The notes under the pieces were generated by a model. It had not been told where the DNA came from, made no database searches, and saw only the letters and a list, made by a program, of their open reading frames with translations. Shown in pieces: positions 8,496-17,039 of a stretch of DNA of 46,103 bases; position 1 is the stretch's first letter; every line of letters starts with the position of its first letter. Position numbers and translations under genes: made by a program. Origin of the DNA: Cupriavidus gilardii (GTDB lineage Bacteria; Pseudomonadota; Gammaproteobacteria; Burkholderiales; Burkholderiaceae); contig NZ_JABTYE010000032.1 in the NCBI RefSeq assembly GCF_013314895.1, positions 1-46,103 on the forward strand, in the 5' to 3' direction.

Positions 8496-9131
8496 TCAGG
8501 CGGTGAAGAACGGATAGCCGACGCGGCGCAGCATGCCGGTCAGCGCGATCAGCGGCAGCCCGATCAGCGCGGTCGGATCGTCGGACTCGACGCGCGACAG
8601 CAGCGCAATGCCGAGTCCCTCCGATTTGGCGCTGCCGGCCACGTCATACGGCCGCTCCAGCCGCAAGTACGCCTCCAGCTCGGCGTCGTCCAGCTCGCGA
8701 AACGTCGCCTCGGTACGTACATCCTCCAGCTGGACCTCGCCGCTGCGGCCGTCCAGCAGGCAGAGCGCCGAATGGAACGTCACGGTGCGCCCGCGCATCC
8801 AGCGTAATTGCGCCAGTGCCCGCTCGTGCGAGCCCGGCTTGCCGACCTGGGCGCCGTCCAGCGTGGCGACCTGGTCCGAGCCGATCACCAGCGCGCCGGG
8901 ATGGCGAGCCGCGATCGCTTCCGCCTTGCGGCGCGACAGCCGCAGCGCGGTGGCCTCGGGCGACTCGCCGGGCAGCGGCGTCTCGTCGATGTCGGGCACG
9001 TCGATGTCGAAGGGAATGCGCAGGCGTTCCAGCAGCTCGCGGCGATAGCGGGAGCTGGAGCCGAGAATCAGTCTGGGAAGCGCGGCGGGCGCCGCCGGGG
9101 CTGGCACAGCGGGTGTCACGGCGGATGACAT
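8496..9131 (-). CDS. yceF: Maf family nucleotide pyrophosphatase, YceF type
   Basis: Maf proteins hydrolyse non-canonical nucleoside triphosphates; the YceF subgroup acts on 7-methyl-GTP. The 211-residue protein has the N-terminal LILGSSSRYRRELLERL motif, with phosphate-contacting SSS and R, and the GSDQVATLDG motif with its catalytic Asp. Position supports YceF rather than YhdE (dTTPase): it is divergent from yceD-rpmF-plsX, and E. coli yceF also adjoins yceD-rpmF. Residues 1-18 are a Ala/Pro/Val-rich leader with no internal Met, so the ATG at 9131 is the only good start. Confidence 0.9.
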   Translation of the reverse strand: MSSAVTPAVPAPAAPAALPRLILGSSSRYRRELLERLRIPFDIDVPDIDETPLPGESPEATALRLSRRKAEAIAARHPGALVIGSDQVATLDGAQVGKPGSHERALAQLRWMRGRTVTFHSALCLLDGRSGEVQLEDVRTEATFRELDDAELEAYLRLERPYDVAGSAKSEGLGIALLSRVESDDPTALIGLPLIALTGMLRRVGYPFFTA

Positions 9132-9183
9132 ATAAGTGATTGAAGCGAAAGAGGAATGCGCAACAGCGAAAGCGCTTGCGGCT

Positions 9184-9213
9184 TTGACTGTGGCGGAAAA
9201 ATCAACGTATAAT
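9184..9213 (+). promoter_or_regulatory. Sigma-70 promoter of yceD-rpmF-plsX-fab cluster
   Basis: TTGACT (9184-9189) and TATAAT (9208-9213) are separated by 18 nt and lie 155 nt before yceD on the plus strand, in the maf/yceD divergent gap. This is the strongest vegetative promoter in the window, as expected for ribosomal protein and lipid genes. Confidence 0.85.
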
Positions 9214-9368
9214 CACGCGTTTTACCGCGCAGGCATCTGCCGCGTGGTGTCCTGCAGGTGCCCGATGCGGCGTTATGCGGCGGCCTCGTCACACAGTGGC
9301 CACTGCGGCGGCAGGACCAGCTTTCAGCAGCATTGCCAGCGCCATCCGGTACCGGCGCACTCAGCGAC

Positions 9369-9962
9369 ATGACTCAGCCCATCGACTTGCAAGCGTTCGA
9401 TCTCTTCGAGTTCTGCCGGTCCTCGGGCTCGGCGGCCGGCGAGATCGCGGCGCGTGAATTGCCGCGCATCATAGCCGAGACCTCCGCCGAAGCGCCAGCA
9501 CTGGCCGCGGACGAAGTGTTCGGCTACACCATGAGCGGTTCCGTTCGCGACGAAGCGGCCGAGCCCGGCAAGCCGGCGCGCCGGCGCCTGTTTCTCGATC
9601 TGGCGGTGCAGGGCAGCATGTGGCTGAACTGTCAGCGTTGCCTGGCGGTCTACGCCGAGCCGATCTCGACCGCGACGCGGTTCGAGGTGGTGGCCAGCGA
9701 AGCCGAGGCCGACGCCGCGCCGATGGACGACGACGAGATCGATGTCATCGCCGGTTCGCGTCGGTTCGATCTGCTGGCGCTGATCGAGGACGAGATCCTG
9801 CTGTCGCTGCCGGTGGCGCCGAAGCACGAGGTCTGCCCCGCGGTGCACGAGAGTCTGGTCACCGGAGCCGACGGCAGCGTCGAGCCGGAACCCGAGGACG
9901 AGCAGGAAGAAAAGCGGCCATCGCCCTTCGCGGCGCTGGCCAGTCTGAAGACGAAGCACTGA
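9369..9962 (+). CDS. yceD: YceD / DUF177 family protein, 23S rRNA accumulation
   Basis: YceD is a conserved partner of rpmF; in E. coli it is linked to 23S rRNA accumulation. The 197-residue protein has the family CxxC pair (Cys88 and Cys91, in WLNCQRCLAVY), an acidic middle (MDDDEIDVI) and the conserved end around PVAPKHEVCPAVHE. The start MTQPIDLQAF was chosen because the frame upstream of it runs back toward the promoter. It is the first gene of the lipid cluster and lies 133 nt before rpmF. Confidence 0.88.
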   Translation: MTQPIDLQAFDLFEFCRSSGSAAGEIAARELPRIIAETSAEAPALAADEVFGYTMSGSVRDEAAEPGKPARRRLFLDLAVQGSMWLNCQRCLAVYAEPISTATRFEVVASEAEADAAPMDDDEIDVIAGSRRFDLLALIEDEILLSLPVAPKHEVCPAVHESLVTGADGSVEPEPEDEQEEKRPSPFAALASLKTKH

Positions 9963-10095
9963 CGCTGGGACACTGTCCGCAGCGGCGCGCTTCTGCAGTA
10001 AAAACGTCGTACCCCGAATCAGCATCCGGCCGGGCCCGGCTACGCCTCGTGCGGGATGCGTGTGTTAATATCCGCAAATTCTCCAAGGAGTCATC

Positions 10096-10275
10096 ATGGC
10101 TGTTCAACAGAACAAGAAGTCGCCGTCCAAGCGCGGCATGCATCGTTCGCACGATCACCTGTCCGTCGCGCCGCTGGCAGTCGAGCCGACCACGGGTGAG
10201 ACGCACCTGCGCCACCACGTCAGCCCGAACGGCTACTACCGTGGCCGCAAGGTCGTCAAGACCAAGAACGACTGA
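10096..10275 (+). CDS. rpmF: 50S ribosomal protein L32
   Basis: A 59-residue basic protein beginning MAVQQNKKSPSKRGMHRSHD, the L32 signature, followed by the conserved GETHLRHHVSPNGYYRGRKV block. It is a component of the large ribosomal subunit near the peptidyl transferase centre. The zinc-binding cysteines found in some L32 proteins are absent, as is usual in proteobacteria. A good AAGGAG ribosome site lies 6 nt before the ATG. It is followed at once by a strong terminator, which separates its abundance from that of plsX. Confidence 0.97.
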   Translation: MAVQQNKKSPSKRGMHRSHDHLSVAPLAVEPTTGETHLRHHVSPNGYYRGRKVVKTKND

Positions 10276-10335
10276 AGCATTCGCTCGGCGTGACGCTGCG
10301 TCCCGCACGCGCTTGCAGGTAGAAGACATACAAAG

Positions 10336-10362
10336 AAGCGGCAAACTCCTTGCCGCTTTTTT
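10336..10362 (+). terminator. Intrinsic terminator between rpmF and plsX
   Basis: Perfect 9-bp stem (10336-10344 against 10350-10358) with a 5-nt loop and a U-run to 10362. It lies 60 nt after rpmF and 88 nt before plsX, so it would limit read-through from the ribosomal protein gene into the lipid genes. Confidence 0.9.
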
Positions 10363-10449
10363 GTTGGGCGCGGCAAGCGTGGACGCTGGCGTCGCCTTCC
10401 CTGCGAGGCTGCCGCAGCGCGGATTCGACGCCTCGCGCATCAGCAAACA

Positions 10450-11514
10450 ATGACGATCAAACTCGCTATCGACTGCATGGGCGGCGATCACGGCGTGTCC
10501 GTGACGGTGCCGGCGGCGATCAGTTTTCTTGCCGCCCACGAGGATGCCGAGATGGTGCTCGTGGGGCGGCCGGATGCCATCGAGCCGCAGCTCAGGAAGC
10601 TGCACGCGCTGAACCATCCGCGCGTGACCGTGGTGGCCGCCACCGAAGTGATCACGATGGACGACCCGGTCGAGGTCGCGCTGCGCAAGAAGAAGGATTC
10701 GTCGATGCGCGTCGCGGTGACCCAGGTCAAGGAAGGCCGTGCCGACGCCTGCATCTCGGCCGGCAATACCGGCGCGCTGATGGCGGTATCGCGCTATGTG
10801 CTCAAGACCCTCGAGGGCATCGAGCGCCCGGCCATCGCCACCACCATCCCGAACGAGCAGGGCTGGGGCACCACGGTGCTGGACCTCGGCGCCAATGCCG
10901 ACTGCGAACCCGAACATCTGCTGCAATTTGCCCGCATGGCCGAGGCCATGGTCGCGGTGGTCGATCACAAGGAACACCCGACGGTCGGCCTGCTGAATAT
11001 CGGCGAGGAAGTGATCAAGGGCAACGAGGTGGTCAAGCGCGCCGGCGAACTGCTGCGTGCCTCGGAGCTGAACTTCTACGGCAACGTGGAGGGCAACGAC
11101 ATCTTCAAGGGTACGACCGACATCGTCGTCTGCGACGGCTTCGTCGGCAACGTGGCGCTCAAGAGCACCGAGGGCCTGGCCAAGATGATCGGCAGCATGA
11201 TCAAGGAGGAATTCACCCGCTCCTGGTTCACCAAGCTGCTGGCCGGCATCGCGATGCCGGTGCTGACGCGGCTGGCGCGGCGGCTCGATCCCGCCCGCTA
11301 CAACGGCGCCTCGCTGCTCGGGCTGCGCGGTCTGGTAATCAAGAGCCACGGTTCGGCCGATGCCCACTCTTTTGAGTGGGCTATCAAACGCGGGTATGAT
11401 GCGGCCAGGAATGGCGTCATCGCCCGTATTTCGCAGGCGTTCGCCAACAAGACGAGCACCGCGGGCCAGGAGACGGACCCGCCGGACGCGGGTCGCAGCG
11501 CACACGCCGCATGA
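10450..11514 (+). CDS. plsX: Phosphate acyltransferase PlsX
   Basis: PlsX converts acyl-ACP and phosphate to acyl-phosphate, the first step of the PlsX/PlsY route to phosphatidic acid, as a peripheral membrane enzyme. The 354-residue sequence begins with the typical KLAIDCMGGDHG phosphate-binding start. It continues with SAGNTGALMAVSRY (the family's substrate loop), RPAIATTIPNEQG and DIVVCDGFVGNVALKSTEG. The C-terminal 25 residues are polar and variable. It starts 88 nt after the rpmF terminator, and fabH follows by 133 nt. Confidence 0.96.
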   Translation: MTIKLAIDCMGGDHGVSVTVPAAISFLAAHEDAEMVLVGRPDAIEPQLRKLHALNHPRVTVVAATEVITMDDPVEVALRKKKDSSMRVAVTQVKEGRADACISAGNTGALMAVSRYVLKTLEGIERPAIATTIPNEQGWGTTVLDLGANADCEPEHLLQFARMAEAMVAVVDHKEHPTVGLLNIGEEVIKGNEVVKRAGELLRASELNFYGNVEGNDIFKGTTDIVVCDGFVGNVALKSTEGLAKMIGSMIKEEFTRSWFTKLLAGIAMPVLTRLARRLDPARYNGASLLGLRGLVIKSHGSADAHSFEWAIKRGYDAARNGVIARISQAFANKTSTAGQETDPPDAGRSAHAA

Positions 11515-11647
11515 TCCTGCCCTGCATCACTGAGGCAGCGGCGACGCCGGTGCCCCTGGTCCCACGCCTCGCGCGCCAGCACCGGCCAGGCCGGCATGCC
11601 GCCGCGCCGGGTTCGCGCTGAGCCCCGGCAATACGATCCGACACCAC

Positions 11648-12628
11648 ATGACAAGCTACGCAAAAATCATCGGCACGGGGAGCTACCTGCCTCCGCGGCG
11701 CGTCACCAATCACGAGCTCGCGGCGCAGCTCGCCGAGAAGGGCATCGAGACCAGCGACGAGTGGATCGTCTCGCGCAGCGGCATCTCGGCGCGCCACTGG
11801 GCCGAGCCCGATGTCACCAGCAGCGATCTGGCGGTCAAGGCCGCCGAGCGCGCGCTCGAAGCGGCCGGCATCGACCGCCAGCAGATCGACCTGATCATCG
11901 TCGCCACCTCCACGCCCGACTACGTGTTCCCGAGCACCGCCTGCCTGGTGCAGCAGAAGCTTGGTATCACCAACCATTGCGCGGCGTTCGACCTACAGGC
12001 CGTCTGCTCGGGCTTCGCCTATGCGCTGGCCACCGCCGACAAGTTCATCCGCAGCGGCTCGCATCGCAACGTGCTGCTGATCGGCGCCGAAGTGTTCTCG
12101 CGCATTCTCGACTTCAACGATCGCACCACCTGCGTGCTGTTCGGCGACGGGGCCGGCGCGGTGGTGCTGACCGCGTCGGACGAGCCGGGCGTGATGGCCT
12201 CCGCGATGCACGCCGACGGCAACCACGTCGATATCCTGTGCGTGCCGGGCAATGTCGCGGCAGGCAATATCACCGGCAATCCCTTCCTGCATATGGACGG
12301 CCAGGCGGTGTTCAAGCTCGCTGTCAGCGTGCTCGACAAGGTCGCGCGCGAAACGCTGGCCGCGGCCGATTTCCCCGCCGAGAAGCTCGACTGGCTGATT
12401 CCCCACCAGGCCAATATCCGCATCATGCAGGGCACCGCGAAGAAGCTGGGCCTGCCGCTCGAGCGGATGATCGCGACCGTGCACGAACACGGCAACACCT
12501 CGGCCGCGTCGATCCCGCTGGCGCTCGACGTGGCGGTGCGCGACGGGCGTATCCGTCCCGGCCACCACGTGATGATGGAAGGCGTGGGCGGCGGCTTCAC
12601 CTGGGGCGCGGTGCTGCTGCGCATGTAA
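11648..12628 (+). CDS. fabH: 3-oxoacyl-ACP synthase III
   Basis: FabH condenses acetyl-CoA with malonyl-ACP to start fatty-acid synthesis. The 326-residue protein shows the full Cys-His-Asn triad: Cys120 in LQAVCSGFAYA, His253 in IPHQANIRIM and Asn283 in EHGNTSAASIP. Length matches the family (about 317-330). The glycine-rich end GVGGGFTWGAVLLRM is typical. fabD follows by 102 nt. Confidence 0.96.
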   Translation: MTSYAKIIGTGSYLPPRRVTNHELAAQLAEKGIETSDEWIVSRSGISARHWAEPDVTSSDLAVKAAERALEAAGIDRQQIDLIIVATSTPDYVFPSTACLVQQKLGITNHCAAFDLQAVCSGFAYALATADKFIRSGSHRNVLLIGAEVFSRILDFNDRTTCVLFGDGAGAVVLTASDEPGVMASAMHADGNHVDILCVPGNVAAGNITGNPFLHMDGQAVFKLAVSVLDKVARETLAAADFPAEKLDWLIPHQANIRIMQGTAKKLGLPLERMIATVHEHGNTSAASIPLALDVAVRDGRIRPGHHVMMEGVGGGFTWGAVLLRM

Positions 12629-12730
12629 TTCGCAGGCCGGTGCCGGCATCGGCGCGCGCCGCAGAATGCGCGTGCGGCACGATGCGCGATCGCGCACCGG
12701 CGACTCAATTTTCAAACCGATCGGAAACCG

Positions 12731-13663
12731 ATGAAATTCTCATTCGTCTTCCCCGGCCAAGGCTCGCAGTCGGTCGGAATGCTCAATGCCTTCGCCGACA
12801 ACCCGGTGGTGCGCGCGACGCTGCAGGAAGCGTCCGACGCGCTCGGCCAGGACCTCGCGCGTCTGATCGCCGAAGGCCCGGCCGAAGAACTGAACCTGAC
12901 CACCAACACCCAGCCGGTGATGCTGACCGCAGCGGTCGCGATCTACCGTGCGTGGCTGGAGGCCGGCGGCCCGGCGCCGTCGCTGGTGGCCGGCCATAGC
13001 CTGGGCGAGTATTCGGCGCTGGTCGCCGCCGGTGTGATCCCCTTTGCCGACGCGGTGCCGCTGGTGCGCTTCCGCGCGCAGGCGATGCAGGAAGCGGTGC
13101 CGGTAGGCGAGGGCGGCATGGCCGCGATCCTCGGCTTGTCGGACGACGACGTGCGCGCCGCCTGTGCCGAAGCCTCGGCGGCCGGCGTGGTCGAAGCCGT
13201 CAACTTCAACGCTCCGGCGCAGGTGGTGATCGCCGGCGCCAAGGCGGCCGTGGACAAAGCCTGCGACATCGCCAAGGCCAAGGGCGCCAAGCGCGCGCTG
13301 CCGTTGCCGGTGTCCGCGCCGTTCCATTCCTCGCTGCTCAAGCCCGCCTCGGACCGCCTGCGCGAACGCATGGCGGGCCTCACCTTTTTGGCGCCGTCGA
13401 TTCCGCTGATCAACAACGTCGACGTGGCGATCGTCAACGATCCCGAGGCAATCAAGGACGCGCTGGTGCGGCAGGCCGCGGCGCCGGTGCGCTGGGTCGA
13501 GTCGGTGCAGAAGATGGCAGCCGACGGCGTCACGCATGTGTTCGAATGCGGTCCGGGCAAGGTGCTGGCCGGCCTGACCAAGCGCATCGACGGCAATCTG
13601 GTCGGCGGCGCGATCGTCGATCCGGCCTCGCTGCAGGAAACGCTGGCGCTGGTGCGCGGCTGA
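12731..13663 (+). CDS. fabD: Malonyl-CoA:ACP transacylase
   Basis: FabD moves the malonyl group from CoA to ACP. The 310-residue protein starts with FVFPGQGSQSVGM, has the nucleophile elbow GHSLGEYSAL with Ser90, and the catalytic His199 in SAPFHSSLL. A GQ motif and the RFRAQAMQ segment (malonate-binding Arg) are present. The ribosome site is weak; fabG is 37 nt downstream. Confidence 0.96.
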   Translation: MKFSFVFPGQGSQSVGMLNAFADNPVVRATLQEASDALGQDLARLIAEGPAEELNLTTNTQPVMLTAAVAIYRAWLEAGGPAPSLVAGHSLGEYSALVAAGVIPFADAVPLVRFRAQAMQEAVPVGEGGMAAILGLSDDDVRAACAEASAAGVVEAVNFNAPAQVVIAGAKAAVDKACDIAKAKGAKRALPLPVSAPFHSSLLKPASDRLRERMAGLTFLAPSIPLINNVDVAIVNDPEAIKDALVRQAAAPVRWVESVQKMAADGVTHVFECGPGKVLAGLTKRIDGNLVGGAIVDPASLQETLALVRG

Positions 13664-13700
13664 TCCGCGCAAGGTCAGGCGAACAAGGAGAAATAACGGG

Positions 13701-14450
13701 ATGAGCAAGACCCTGGACAATCAGGTCGCGCTGGTGACGGGCGCCTCGCGCGGCATCGGCCGCGCGATCGCGCTGGAACTGGCCCGGCAGGGCGCACTGG
13801 TGATCGGCACGGCCACCAGCGAGAAGGGCGCCGCCGCGATCGGCGAATATCTGGCCGCCGAGCAGCTCAAGGGCGCCGGCGCGGTGCTGGACGTCAACGA
13901 TCCGGCGCGCTGCGAGGCGCTGATCGACGAGATCGTCAAGAATCACGGCGGCATCCATATCCTGGTCAACAATGCCGGCATCACGCAGGACCAGCTGGCG
14001 ATGCGGATGAAGGACGAGGACTGGAGCGCGGTGATCGACACCAATCTGACGGCGGTCTTCCGCCTGTCGCGCGGTGTGCTGCGGCCGATGATGAAGGCCC
14101 GCGGCGGACGCATCATCAACATCACCTCGGTGGTCGGTTCGACCGGCAACCCGGGCCAGATGAACTATGCTGCGGCCAAGGCGGGCGTCGAAGGCATGAC
14201 GCGGGCGCTGGCACGCGAAATCGGCAGCCGCAACATCACCGTCAACTGCGTCGCACCGGGTTTTATCGATACCGATATGACCAAGGTGCTGTCGGAAGAG
14301 CAGCATGCCGCGCTCAAGACCCAGATTCCGCTCGGCAGGCTCGGTCAGCCGGAGGACATCGCCAACGCGGTGGCCTTCCTGGCCGGTCCGCAGGCGGCTT
14401 ATGTGACCGGCACCACGCTGCATGTCAACGGTGGCATGTATATGAACTGA
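13701..14450 (+). CDS. fabG: 3-oxoacyl-ACP reductase
   Basis: FabG is the NADPH-dependent ketoreductase of the elongation cycle. The 249-residue SDR has the cofactor motif TGASRGIGRAI, the NNAG motif and the catalytic set Ser143 (ITSVVGS), Tyr156 and Lys160 (NYAAAKAG). The end GGMYMN is usual for bacterial FabG. An AAGGAG ribosome site precedes the ATG. A terminator-like hairpin follows directly. Confidence 0.96.
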   Translation: MSKTLDNQVALVTGASRGIGRAIALELARQGALVIGTATSEKGAAAIGEYLAAEQLKGAGAVLDVNDPARCEALIDEIVKNHGGIHILVNNAGITQDQLAMRMKDEDWSAVIDTNLTAVFRLSRGVLRPMMKARGGRIINITSVVGSTGNPGQMNYAAAKAGVEGMTRALAREIGSRNITVNCVAPGFIDTDMTKVLSEEQHAALKTQIPLGRLGQPEDIANAVAFLAGPQAAYVTGTTLHVNGGMYMN

Positions 14451-14483
14451 GGGGCGCGACGCCTTGGCGTCACCCCCTTTTTT
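14451..14483 (+). terminator. Terminator between fabG and acpP
   Basis: GACGCC/GGCGTC (perfect 6 bp, 2-nt loop) extends through an asymmetric bulge into GGGG/CCCC and ends in a run of six U. It begins immediately after the fabG stop codon and separates fabG from the highly expressed acpP. Confidence 0.78.
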
Positions 14484-14544
14484 AGAAGAACGGGCGCATT
14501 TCTTGCGAAAGTCTGCGGACGGCATTTTCACGGGCCAAACCTGC

Positions 14545-14550
14545 TAAAAT
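14545..14550 (+). promoter_or_regulatory. Probable acpP -10 box
   Basis: TAAAAT lies 38 nt before the acpP start, behind the fabG terminator, so acpP likely has its own promoter. No close match to TTGACA is present at the right distance (GGCATT with 18 nt is the nearest), so the assignment rests on position and on the same hexamer upstream of other genes here. Confidence 0.5.
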
Positions 14551-14587
14551 GCGCCCACTTTTTTGTCGAACTTCCCTGGAGGGCTAA

Positions 14588-14827
14588 ATGGACAATATCG
14601 AACAACGCGTCAAGAAGATCGTGGCAGAGCAACTCGGCGTCGCCGAAGCCGACATCAAGAACGAATCCTCGTTCGTGAACGACCTCGGCGCCGACTCGCT
14701 CGACACGGTCGAACTCGTGATGGCGTTGGAAGATGAATTCGGCATGGAAATTCCCGATGAGGAAGCCGAGAAGATCACGACCGTGCAGCAGGCCATCGAC
14801 TACGCGTCCGCGCACGTCAAGGCGTAA
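14588..14827 (+). CDS. acpP: Acyl carrier protein
   Basis: ACP carries the growing acyl chain on a 4'-phosphopantetheine arm. The 79-residue acidic protein has the attachment site GADSLDTVEL with Ser37, and the four-helix pattern of type II ACPs. AcpS, which adds the arm, is encoded at 27764-28192. GGAGGG precedes the ATG by a few nt. The gene stands between a terminator upstream and a large stem-loop downstream, giving a short, probably abundant transcript. Confidence 0.98.
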   Translation: MDNIEQRVKKIVAEQLGVAEADIKNESSFVNDLGADSLDTVELVMALEDEFGMEIPDEEAEKITTVQQAIDYASAHVKA

Positions 14828-14850
14828 GCCTGTCGGATCTGGATTCCGGG

Positions 14851-14903
14851 CCACAGAAAACGGGCAGAGGGGTCGGCAGATCCCGTTGTGCCGTTTTCTG
14901 TGG
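14851..14903 (+). terminator. Long stem-loop after acpP
   Basis: A perfect 13-bp inverted repeat (14851-14863 against 14891-14903) encloses 27 nt. It starts 24 nt after the acpP stop codon. The trailing sequence is only moderately U-rich, so it may act as a terminator, as a 3'-end stabiliser, or both. Confidence 0.6.
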
Positions 14904-15124
14904 CTTTCGTTTGTTCGAGCAAGCGGAGTTGTGATGGAGCCCAAGCCGGCTCCATCGTCGGCCATCGTGCCGTCAGACTGCCGGCCGATCTTTGCGCCGC
15001 CCGTCTGGCCGGCATGTTGGCCGGTGCGCCGGCGTGCCGGCGCGGCGGAATCGCCATGGCGCCGTCCCGGCGCCGCGGCCGACCGCCCGTTCCGCGTTGC
15101 CTCACCCACCCGTAGGAAATCATA

Positions 15125-16357
15125 GTGAGCCGTCGTCGCGTCGTCGTCACCGGGCTCGGCCTTGTGTCTCCGGTCGGAAACACGGTTGCCGAAGGCTGGG
15201 CCAATCTGGTTGCCGGCAAGTCCGGCATTGCCACCATCACCAAATTCGATCACTCCGCGCTGGCCGTGCACTTCGCCGGCGAGGTGAAGGGCTTCAATGT
15301 CGAGGACTACATCCCGGCCAAGGAAGCCCGCCATATGGATACCTTCATCCACTATGGCATCGCGGCCGGCACCCAGGCCCTGCGCGACAGCGGCCTGGAA
15401 GTGACCGAGGCCAACGCCGATCGCATCGGCGTGCTGGTCGGTTCGGGCATCGGCGGCCTGCCCATGATCGAGGATACGCACGCGGAGCTGACCAATCGCG
15501 GTCCGCGCCGGATTTCGCCGTTCTTCGTGCCGGGGTCGATCATCAACATGATCTCCGGCCACCTGTCGATCAACCACAACCTGAAGGGCCCGAACCTGGC
15601 CGCCGTGACCGCCTGCACCACCGGGCTGCACAGCATCGGCCTGGCCGCGCGCCTGATCGAGGCCGGCGACGCCGACGCCATGCTCGCCGGCGGTGCGGAA
15701 TCGACCGTGTCGCCGCTGGGTATCGGCGGTTTCGCCGCGGCGCGGGCGCTGTCGACCCGCAACGACGATCCGGCGGCCGCCTCGCGTCCGTGGGATATCG
15801 ACCGCGACGGCTTCGTGCTGGGCGAAGGCGCCGGCGTGATGATGCTCGAGGAGTACGAGTCGGCCAAGGCGCGCGGCGCGAAGATCTACGCCGAGCTGGC
15901 CGGATTCGGCATGAGCGGCGACGCCTTCCACATGACGGCGCCCAGCACCGACGGTCCGCGCCGGTGCATGATCAATGCGCTGAAGAATGCCGGCGTCAAC
16001 CCGGACGAGGTCCAGTACCTGAACGCGCACGGCACCTCGACGCCGCTGGGCGACAAGAACGAGTCCGAGGCGATCAAGCTGGCCTTCGGCGAGCACGCGT
16101 ACAAGATCGCGGTGAACTCCACCAAGTCGATGACCGGCCATTTGCTGGGCGGCGCGGGCGGCCTGGAGTCGGTCTTCACGGTGCTGGCGCTGCATCACCA
16201 GGTCGCGCCGCCGACGATCAACATCTTCAATCAGGACCCCGAGTGCGATCTCGATTACGTGCCGAACACCGCGCGTGAAATGAAGATCGACGTGGCCGTC
16301 AAGAACAACTTCGGCTTCGGCGGTACCAACGGCACGCTCGTCTTCCGTCGTGCCTGA
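15125..16357 (+). CDS. fabF: 3-oxoacyl-ACP synthase II
   Basis: FabF elongates acyl-ACP and controls the temperature-dependent step to cis-vaccenate. The 410-residue protein starts with GTG (MSRRRVVVTGLGLVSPVG). It shows the Cys-His-His triad: Cys164 (VTACTTGLHS), His302 (NAHGTSTPLGD) and His339 (SMTGHLLGGAG), plus Lys334. The GTG was chosen because the family start is immediately there. A gap of 297 nt from acpP holds the stem-loop and no convincing gene. The next gene overlaps the stop codon by 8 nt. Confidence 0.96.
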   Translation: MSRRRVVVTGLGLVSPVGNTVAEGWANLVAGKSGIATITKFDHSALAVHFAGEVKGFNVEDYIPAKEARHMDTFIHYGIAAGTQALRDSGLEVTEANADRIGVLVGSGIGGLPMIEDTHAELTNRGPRRISPFFVPGSIINMISGHLSINHNLKGPNLAAVTACTTGLHSIGLAARLIEAGDADAMLAGGAESTVSPLGIGGFAAARALSTRNDDPAAASRPWDIDRDGFVLGEGAGVMMLEEYESAKARGAKIYAELAGFGMSGDAFHMTAPSTDGPRRCMINALKNAGVNPDEVQYLNAHGTSTPLGDKNESEAIKLAFGEHAYKIAVNSTKSMTGHLLGGAGGLESVFTVLALHHQVAPPTINIFNQDPECDLDYVPNTAREMKIDVAVKNNFGFGGTNGTLVFRRA

Positions 16358-16865
16358 AGCCGGCGCCCGCCGGCCGCTCCCCAGCTTCCTGTCCCCGGGA
16401 CGTCATCCGCAGCGTTGGCTGCTGGCGGCGTTCCTGGGCTGCGAGCTTGCCGCGCTGCTGTGGTTGCTGTGGCGGGCCGGGCAAGGGTGGGTCGCGGGTG
16501 AACGGGCGCCGCTGTGGTGGGCGGCCCTGGCGGTCGCGGCCGCGCTGTCGGGTGGCCGCGCCTGGCGAGGTGCCTGGCGGGCGGCGGCATGCCGCCTGGT
16601 CGGCATCACGCCAGGCGATGCGAAGAGGGAAATTGTCGTTGCGGTGCCGGACGGCGGCCACGTGCGAGCCCGTGTGGTGGCGTGCTGGCAGCTGGGCGGC
16701 CTCGCTGCGGTGCTGCGGCTGACGCCCGCGCAAGACGGGCACGGCGCCGTGCCCGGGGCGCTGGTTATCGGTGGATGTCGCCTTGCCGGCGAGCCCGACA
16801 AGGCGGCCGGTGCGCCGCAGCGGGCGATACTGCGCGCGCTGCATGCGTCCTCCGCATCGCTTTGA
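16350..16865 (+). CDS. Small inner-membrane protein of unknown function
   Basis: A 171-residue protein starting with GTG inside the last codons of fabF (8-nt overlap), which suggests translational coupling. It has two hydrophobic segments, about 23-42 (WLLAAFLGCELAALLWLLW) and 53-68 (PLWWAALAVAAALSGG), and then a soluble region with a beta-strand-like pattern. This layout resembles the YgfX/CptA family, small membrane proteins reported near rpoE in several betaproteobacteria, but I cannot confirm homology by eye. It sits between the lipid cluster and rpoE. The Trp and Arg density around the membrane segments fits a real membrane protein. Confidence 0.65.
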   Translation: MPEAGARRPLPSFLSPGRHPQRWLLAAFLGCELAALLWLLWRAGQGWVAGERAPLWWAALAVAAALSGGRAWRGAWRAAACRLVGITPGDAKREIVVAVPDGGHVRARVVACWQLGGLAAVLRLTPAQDGHGAVPGALVIGGCRLAGEPDKAAGAPQRAILRALHASSASL

Positions 16866-16980
16866 ATACAATCGGACGGCCCAACCGGTGCCGCTTAATG
16901 CATACTGACGCCCTGTGGCATTCGCCCCGGCTGTCAATACGCTTTTCGCTCCGCGGCGGTTTCGCGGGGTGCGGCGTAGG

Positions 16981-16986
16981 TAAAAT
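16981..16986 (+). promoter_or_regulatory. Possible rpoE -10 box
   Basis: TAAAAT lies 54 nt before the rpoE start in the 174-nt gap after the small membrane protein gene. No matching -35 of either sigma-70 or sigma-E type was found, so this is a weak call. Confidence 0.3.
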
Positions 16987-17039
16987 ACAACGTTTGTTTT
17001 GACAGCGATACCAAGAGATACACTGCAGGTGAACTATTC

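Noticed and set aside
14888..15115. 75-codon ORF between acpP and fabF
   Set aside because: It begins inside the stem-loop, has no ribosome site and no coding-like composition.
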